A DNA stretch of 28,668 nucleotides from Methanobacterium sp. (lineage in GTDB: Archaea; Methanobacteriota; Methanobacteria; Methanobacteriales; Methanobacteriaceae). A program made the position numbers and the translations under genes. The stretch is taken from contig JAQVTJ010000007.1 of assembly GCA_028700095.1 (NCBI GenBank), positions 1 through 28,668 on the forward strand, given 5' to 3'. Shown here one piece after another: positions 24,379 through 28,668 of this stretch. The notes beneath the pieces are model-generated. The model worked only from the letters and a program-made list of their open reading frames with translations. It made no database searches and was not told the DNA's origin. Each line of letters starts with the position of its first letter. Within the stretch, counting starts at the first letter, position 1.

Positions 24379-25110
24379 CTAATAAAGTTGTGTATAGTTA
24401 TCAATAAAATTAGAATGATCTCTGTCAAGTATTTTTAAAGCACTCATAGCTTCAGGTGAGGAGCAACTTCTTTCTTCCACTAAATTTCTTAAAGTTCCAT
24501 TTTTAATATGTTCTTGCACTTCTTTAATTGAAAATTCCATTGTTTTTTTATTATAACTCCTAAGTTCATGAGGATTCATATCAAATATTTTATATTTTTC
24601 AAGATCATATTTCATTGAAGGAGTTAACAATATATTTAAACTAGCATAAAACATTGCAGAAGTATTATCAAAGATATCAACCCCTAAATATGATAAGAAT
24701 GGTATATAAGAAGGTTCAGCTAGTGGAAAATAAATCATGGTATTTGGATTTATGTTTTCTCGTATTTGAACTAATATCTCAACAAGATCTCTGGATCTTT
24801 TCATTAATTCTTCAGTGTTTGCAATCATTAAAATTGTATTACCAAGATCTTCCAATTCTTTTGCACATTGAACCCTTAAATCCGGATATTTCGAACCATG
24901 CACAATACCAACACCATTTTCATCACTTAACTTAGCATTTTCAACGGTACAATTCACAGACCATAATGCCAGATTTTTTGGAACATTATAGGGCATTGGT
25001 TCATCTTTTAATATTTTCAATGAGTTTTCTATATCAATTATTGTTGGTGTTTCTTTACCAAGATATTTACCCAGTCTAGCTGGTCCATCATGCATTTTTA
25101 TTTCCATCAT
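24379..25110 (-). CDS. arcS: Archaeosine synthase ArcS-like protein, compact form without the C-terminal PUA part
   Basis: A 243-residue protein matching the TgtA2/ArcS catalytic portion, which converts preQ0 at position 15 of tRNA toward archaeosine. Recognisable stretches are HDGPARLGKYLG at the N-terminus, LALWSVNCTVENAK, YFPLAEPSYIPFLSYLGVD, and the C-terminal LRNLVEERSCSSPEAM with ALKILDRDH. Classical ArcS proteins are much longer and end in a PUA RNA-binding domain; here the stop is clean and the next gene converges within 35 bases, so the remainder is not adjacent. A split or shortened ArcS working with a separate radical SAM partner is known in some archaea. I chose ATG 25110, preceded by GTGATC, over the frame's ATG at 25146. 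Confidence 0.75.
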   Translation of the reverse strand: MMEIKMHDGPARLGKYLGKETPTIIDIENSLKILKDEPMPYNVPKNLALWSVNCTVENAKLSDENGVGIVHGSKYPDLRVQCAKELEDLGNTILMIANTEELMKRSRDLVEILVQIRENINPNTMIYFPLAEPSYIPFLSYLGVDIFDNTSAMFYASLNILLTPSMKYDLEKYKIFDMNPHELRSYNKKTMEFSIKEVQEHIKNGTLRNLVEERSCSSPEAMSALKILDRDHSNFIDNYTQLY

Positions 25111-25231
25111 ATTGATCACAAAATTATTGTAAATAATTAAAAACATTTGTTTAATAATAAAATCATCTATTTAAATTATAATAGTTTGTTTAATGTAATG
25201 TTATTTTCTGTTTAAAAAAAAACAAAAAGGC

Positions 25232-25363
25232 GTAACTTAAAAGGTTACAGTTACTGTTTTTAACACAATCTATATATATATACTAAAACTAAACCTAGGA
25301 TATGAAAATCACAAGTTTTCACATATGGCCGAATACGATCATTTGATCAGGGCGTGAAACAGA
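25232..25363 (+). promoter_or_regulatory. Promoter and structured leader of hdrCB
   Basis: Between divergent arcS and hdrC lie several ordered elements. An inverted repeat GTAAC (25232-25236) / GTTAC (25244-25248) stands about 22 bases before a long TATA box, CTATATATATATAC at 25270-25283. Then comes a hairpin, ATATGAAAA (25300-25308) against TTTTCACATAT (25316-25326), near the expected transcription start. Next is the palindrome GATCATTTGATC at 25337-25348, and finally GTGA at 25354-25357, a weak ribosome binding site before ATG 25364. Heterodisulfide reductase genes are highly expressed, so a strong promoter is expected; the symmetric elements may be regulator sites. Their function is inferred only. 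Confidence 0.5.
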
Positions 25364-26230
25364 ATGAAAACGTTAAAACGCTTAAAAAATATATTAAGTG
25401 GAGAAAAAAATAAAGAAGAGAAAACAGAAACTCCTAAAGGAGAAACAGTAACTGAAACAACAAGTTCAACAACAAAAAAAGAAGAAAAATCTAAAAATAA
25501 CGATAAAACACTTAAAACAGAAGCTCGAGATATTGCAAAAAGTGTAAAATCCAAGGCAAAGGATGCAAAATCTAAAGCTAAAGATGTTGCAAAAGAAGTA
25601 GAATCTAAAGTTTCAAAACTTGAAAAAGAAGTGAAACCTGAAAAATCCGAAACAGATAGGAGTGGTAAGATGACTTTACTCGAAGGAAGAGAAGAAGAAG
25701 TGATAACCTGTAAAAATATTGATGAAAATTTCAAACAGGAAATTGTAGATGCTGGTGCTGAATCAGTAGTTTTATGTTTCCAGTGTGGTACATGTACCGG
25801 TGCATGTCCTTCTGGAAGAAGAACCCCTTACAGAATTAGAAGTGTTGTAAGAAGATCTGTTATGGGACTTAAAGAGGATGTAATATCTGATGATACTATT
25901 TGGATGTGTGTAACCTGTTATGAATGCCAGGAAAGATGTCCGCGAGGAATAAAAATTGTGGATGTTGTTAAAACAGTAAGAAACTTTGCTGCACAGGCAG
26001 GATACATGGCACCAGCACATAAAATGACTGGTTCATTTGTTATAAAAACAGGACACGGAGTACCTATTAACGATGCCACAATGGCACTTAGAAAGAACGT
26101 TGGACTCGGAGAATTACCACCAACAACCCACCAATTCCCTGAAGCACTTGAAGAAGTCCAGAAAATATTTAAAGCAACAGGATTTGACAATCTTATTGGC
26201 TGGAACTGGGAAAAAGGGGAGCTAGAATAA
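25364..26230 (+). CDS. hdrC: Heterodisulfide reductase subunit C with a 102-residue N-terminal extension
   Basis: HdrC carries two [4Fe-4S] clusters and passes electrons from HdrA to HdrB in the cytoplasmic HdrABC complex that reduces CoM-S-S-CoB. The cluster motifs are C138/C141/C144/C148 (CFQCGTCTGACPSG) and C182/C185/C188/C192 (CVTCYECQERCPRG). The HdrC core starts at M103 (MTLLEGREEEVITC) and is 186 residues, the usual family length. Residues 1-102 are extra: a basic amphipathic start (MKTLKRLKNILSG), a Thr/Lys/Glu linker and three 11-residue Lys/Ala repeats at 58-68, 69-79 and 80-90 that should form a charged helix. A strong internal ribosome binding site precedes M103, so a short HdrC may also be made. 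I report the full frame; which start is used is open. Confidence 0.9.
   Translation: MKTLKRLKNILSGEKNKEEKTETPKGETVTETTSSTTKKEEKSKNNDKTLKTEARDIAKSVKSKAKDAKSKAKDVAKEVESKVSKLEKEVKPEKSETDRSGKMTLLEGREEEVITCKNIDENFKQEIVDAGAESVVLCFQCGTCTGACPSGRRTPYRIRSVVRRSVMGLKEDVISDDTIWMCVTCYECQERCPRGIKIVDVVKTVRNFAAQAGYMAPAHKMTGSFVIKTGHGVPINDATMALRKNVGLGELPPTTHQFPEALEEVQKIFKATGFDNLIGWNWEKGELE
25658..25672 (+). promoter_or_regulatory. Internal ribosome binding site and ATG at the canonical HdrC start
   Basis: AGGAGTGG at 25658-25665 matches the archaeal anti-Shine-Dalgarno better than the GTGA before the upstream ATG 25364. It is followed, seven bases after AGGAG, by ATG at 25670-25672, codon 103 of the long frame and exactly where ordinary HdrC proteins begin. 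Confidence 0.65.
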
Positions 26231-26242
26231 GGAGGAATCACA

Positions 26243-27139
26243 ATGGCATTTGCATATTTTTTAGGATGTATAATGAACAACAGATACCCTGGAATTGAAA
26301 AAGCAACTAGGGTAATGTTTGAAAAGCTTGGTGTTGAACTAAATGATATGGAAGGAGCATCCTGCTGCCCAGCACCAGGTGTTTTTGGATCATTTGATAA
26401 AACAACATGGGCTGCAATAGCTGCAAGAAACATAACCATAGCAGAAGACATGAAATCAGATATAATGACAGAATGTAACGGATGCTTTGGATCATTATTT
26501 GAAACCAACCATCTCCTTAAAGAAGATGAAGAGATGAAAGGTAAAATAAACAGTGTTCTAGCTGAAGCAGGAAGAGAATATAAAGGAGAAGTAAACGTAA
26601 GACACTTTGCAGAAATTCTCTACAATGATATAGGACTTGATAAACTTACTGAAGCTGTTACAACACCATTAAATTTAAATGTAGCAGTTCACTATGGTTG
26701 CCACTTCCTTAAACCAAGTGCAGCTATCAAAATTGACAACCCACACACACCATCAATTCTTGACGAACTTGTTGAAGTAACAGGTGCAAAATCAGTTAAC
26801 TACATAGATAAAATGATGTGCTGCGGTGCAGGTGGAGGACTAAGGTCACGTGATATAGATGTAACACTAGACTACACCAAAGAAAAACTTGATAATATGA
26901 CAGCTGCAGGAGTAGATGCAATTGTAAATGTCTGCCCATTCTGCCATCTACAATTCGATGTAGGACAAACAGAAGTTAACAAAAAATATGGGACAGACTT
27001 CAAAATTCCAGTATTCCACCTTGCTCAACTCTATGGTCTTGCAATGGGATTAAAAAGAGAAGATCTTACAGTCGATGCTCATATAACAAGCACAGACCCT
27101 GCTATTAAAAAACTCGATGTAATTACTGGTGGAGAATAA
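26243..27139 (+). CDS. hdrB: Heterodisulfide reductase subunit B
   Basis: HdrB holds the two noncubane [4Fe-4S] clusters that bind and split CoM-S-S-CoB. The 298-residue product has both CCG domains complete: C9 (FLGC), C41/C42 (ASCCPAPG) and C78/C81 (TECNGC); then C153 (HYGCHF), C193/C194 (KMMCCGAGGG) and C231/C234 (NVCPFCHLQ). Length is normal. The ATG at 26243 follows AAGGAGG. The gene begins 12 bases after hdrC, the usual hdrCB order of Methanobacteriales in which hdrA is elsewhere. Codon use is noticeably richer in C-ending codons than most neighbours, as expected for a highly expressed gene. T-rich runs after the stop (27160-27195) probably terminate the transcript. Confidence 0.96.
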   Translation: MAFAYFLGCIMNNRYPGIEKATRVMFEKLGVELNDMEGASCCPAPGVFGSFDKTTWAAIAARNITIAEDMKSDIMTECNGCFGSLFETNHLLKEDEEMKGKINSVLAEAGREYKGEVNVRHFAEILYNDIGLDKLTEAVTTPLNLNVAVHYGCHFLKPSAAIKIDNPHTPSILDELVEVTGAKSVNYIDKMMCCGAGGGLRSRDIDVTLDYTKEKLDNMTAAGVDAIVNVCPFCHLQFDVGQTEVNKKYGTDFKIPVFHLAQLYGLAMGLKREDLTVDAHITSTDPAIKKLDVITGGE

Positions 27140-27319
27140 TTAATTTATTCTCCTTTAAATTATTTTTTTATTTTTAATAAATCCATTTTTTTTGTAATAT
27201 TAACTTCTTTTATAGGATATAAAATAGTAAAAAATATTAAATCCAAAAACCATAGATTAATCTGTTTTTAAAGGTTTATAATTATTTACAAAATTAAAAA
27301 AAAAATAAGAGGTGTTTTT

Positions 27320-27586
27320 TTGTTTGTTGCAAGTTTAGTTGGAGTATTCCATTTTAAAGAGTTACCAGAAAAATATGGGCCATTTGTACAACATAAAGCT
27401 TCACTTGAGAAAAAAATCATAAAAGATGAGGATCAAATAGCAATTTTAAATATAACAGGTACAGAAAGTAACCATACACTATTTTTAGATTCATATAATG
27501 ATATTAAAGAAATAATTAATGAATTAAAACTGGTTGATGCTGAACTAAATTACAACAGCAAAAAAATATTGGAAGGACATTTATGA
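27320..27586 (+). CDS. DUF749-like small protein
   Basis: An 88-residue protein starting MFVASLVGVFHFKELPEKYG, with IAILNITGTESNHTLFLDSY in the middle, which I associate with the archaeal DUF749 family; the function is unknown. It has no membrane span and no cysteines, and looks like a small alpha/beta fold. It starts with TTG at 27320, about six bases after GAGGTG. Its stop overlaps the ATG of the next gene (ATGA), so the two are coupled. The preceding gap of about 180 bases after hdrB holds only AT-rich sequence with a likely promoter. Confidence 0.65.
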   Translation: MFVASLVGVFHFKELPEKYGPFVQHKASLEKKIIKDEDQIAILNITGTESNHTLFLDSYNDIKEIINELKLVDAELNYNSKKILEGHL

Positions 27587-28122
27587 GCAATTTACCACTT
27601 GAACAAACATGGATGGTTTTAGTTGAACTTCTAAGTGACCTTAGGAAAAGAAATATAAAAATAAATCCTGATATTCCTAAAAATATCAGACTAGCTAAAA
27701 CAACCATCAATTTTTATAAGGTTAACCCAGCTGATCCAGAGAGACTGAATGAAATTAAAAGAATAAATGACTTTTTAAATACAGCCCAAAGTAAACTCTT
27801 GGATTTAGCTGAGGAAGAAGGTAAAGAATATGTTGATCAATGGATAAAAAAACTTACAAAAGCTTCACGTGGCGAAAAAATCTATGATCTATCGGATAAA
27901 AAGTCTGAATTTGTTGTAAGTGCACCTCCAGGATTTTCTATGGTCAGAATCACCTTCAAAATACCATTGGATGAGGAAAGAATCCAAGATATAGCAGAAT
28001 ATCATAATGTGATAATAGAATTTATAACAGATACAATCATTGCAATATACGGAGATAAACAAAATATCCAAGATAGTTTAAAGGAAATAGCATCATTTTT
28101 CAATGAACAAATAAATGTCTAA
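27583..28122 (+). CDS. DUF2096 family protein
   Basis: A 179-residue archaeal protein of unknown function. Conserved stretches I recognise are TWMVLVELLSDLRKRNIKI near the start, RLAKTTINFYKVNPADPER, LDLAEEEGKEYVDQWIKKL and KASRGEKIYDL, followed by PPGFSMVRITFKIPLDEER and the C-terminal FITDTIIAIYGDKQNIQDS. The N-terminal half is helical and acidic, the C-terminal half an alpha/beta domain. It overlaps the DUF749-like gene by four bases, a pairing that suggests a shared task. No ligand-binding motif is visible. Confidence 0.72.
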   Translation: MSNLPLEQTWMVLVELLSDLRKRNIKINPDIPKNIRLAKTTINFYKVNPADPERLNEIKRINDFLNTAQSKLLDLAEEEGKEYVDQWIKKLTKASRGEKIYDLSDKKSEFVVSAPPGFSMVRITFKIPLDEERIQDIAEYHNVIIEFITDTIIAIYGDKQNIQDSLKEIASFFNEQINV

Positions 28123-28243
28123 TAGTTATTATTAATCTGCTATTTAATTATTTATAAAATAAAAATCTATAATTAAATAACTGTTATATATAAACCAAAT
28201 ATAATAAAAAAAAAGATTTATAAAAATTTTCAGGAGGAAATCA

Positions 28244-28668
28244 ATGAAAATTCTTGTAATAAGCGATATTCATGGTAAATATATTAAAATCATTGATTAT
28301 CTCAAGAAAAATTCTTTTGACCTTATTATTATAACAGGTGATATTACAGATTTTGGTCCAACTGAACTAGCTGAAGAAATACTTAATGAAACAAGTTATT
28401 TTAATATTCCAATATTAGCAATTCCAGGAAATTGCGATCCAATAAATCTCTATAAAAGCATAGATAACTCTAAAGCAGTTAATATTCATGGTAAAACTAT
28501 TACAATCAAAAATATAGGTATATGTGGATTTGGAGGTTCTAATATAACTCCATTTAATACTCCATTAGAATTTGGAGAAATTGAAATTTATAATAACTCC
28601 CATAGACTAATGAAAGAAATAAAAAACCATGAAATAACTATAATAGTTACACATGTTCCACCTTGGAA
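28244..28668 (+). CDS. Metallophosphoesterase (calcineurin-like), 5' part; runs off the right edge
   Basis: The frame opens at ATG 28244 after AGGAGG and runs about 141 codons to the end of the window without a stop. The metal motifs of the calcineurin-like fold are in order: DIHG (MKILVISDIHGKY, residues 8-11), GDITDFG near residue 34, GNCD near residue 63 where most members have GNHD or GNCD, and THVPPW at the edge for the later GHxH-type histidine. Small archaeal members of this family hydrolyse phosphodiesters or phosphomonoesters; the substrate is unknown. A TATA box, TATATATAAA near 28185-28195, stands upstream. Confidence 0.85.
   Translation, partial: MKILVISDIHGKYIKIIDYLKKNSFDLIIITGDITDFGPTELAEEILNETSYFNIPILAIPGNCDPINLYKSIDNSKAVNIHGKTITIKNIGICGFGGSNITPFNTPLEFGEIEIYNNSHRLMKEIKNHEITIIVTHVPPW

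Noticed and set aside
25918..26508. Open frame of 196 codons on the minus strand opposite hdrC/hdrB
   Set aside because: It lies wholly across two certain genes, has Ser/Pro-rich composition typical of an antisense shadow, and lacks a ribosome binding site.
1..28668. CRISPR array, prophage, insertion sequence or toxin-antitoxin module
   Set aside because: No spaced repeats, transposase, integrase or terminal inverted repeats were found; all genes fit a core methanogen chromosome.

Overview
The window is AT-rich, gene-dense chromosomal DNA from a hydrogenotrophic methanogen, most probably of the order Methanobacteriales (Methanobrevibacter- or Methanosphaera-like; the genus is not settled). 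The call rests on thiol:fumarate reductase TfrB, heterodisulfide reductase HdrC and HdrB, an MtxX (methanogenesis marker 4) gene, a long run of methanogenesis marker genes, archaeal housekeeping genes (Nob1, DphB, Trm5, archaeosine synthase) and archaeal TATA boxes with GGAGGTGA-type ribosome binding sites. I see no tRNA, rRNA, CRISPR array, insertion sequence or phage.

Layout. 1-5.7 kb: tail-less tfrB (minus), a YgjP/DUF45 metallopeptidase (minus), then iorA-iorB (plus; iorA carries an in-frame TGA), an MBL-fold hydrolase and a DUF308 membrane protein. 5.7-8.7 kb: mtxX (minus, frameshifted), a small single-span protein and a sodium:solute symporter broken by four single-base deletions. 8.9-11.6 kb: PRC-barrel protein, a 54-residue eight-cysteine zinc protein, pyrE, moaB (minus), a GC-rich structured RNA candidate, and nob1. 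11.7-19.3 kb: a tight collinear block of DUF2117 gene, mmp2, mmp3, mmp6, mmp5 (in-frame TAA), mmp7, mmp15, mmp17 and nifB. From mmp3 to nifB the genes overlap or abut. 19.4-25.1 kb: mtnA, trm5 (minus), dphB, an orphan D12-class DNA adenine methylase, a small hypothetical gene (minus), a His-rich-leader methyltransferase and a short archaeosine synthase gene (minus). 25.2-28.7 kb: hdrC-hdrB behind a hairpin-rich leader, a DUF749/DUF2096 gene pair, and the start of a metallophosphoesterase.

How the genes connect. Mmp3, Mmp7 and Mmp17 belong to the machinery that reductively activates methyl-coenzyme M reductase (MCR). Mmp15 looks like a 2-hydroxyacyl-CoA-dehydratase-type ATP-driven electron activator. 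NifB makes the 8Fe-9S-C cluster, so its co-transcription with mmp17 fits a role of that cluster in MCR activation rather than in nitrogen fixation (no nifHDK here). HdrCB recycles the CoM-S-S-CoB made by MCR. TfrB does comparable chemistry with fumarate.

The most unusual points are: (1) HdrC has a 102-residue Lys/Glu-rich leader with 11-residue repeats, and a second strong ribosome binding site and ATG lie exactly at the canonical HdrC start; (2) a GC-rich structured RNA candidate at 10800-10884; (3) nifB at the end of the marker operon; (4) a cluster of gene lesions (five single-base deletions, two in-frame stops) that is either real decay or consensus error.
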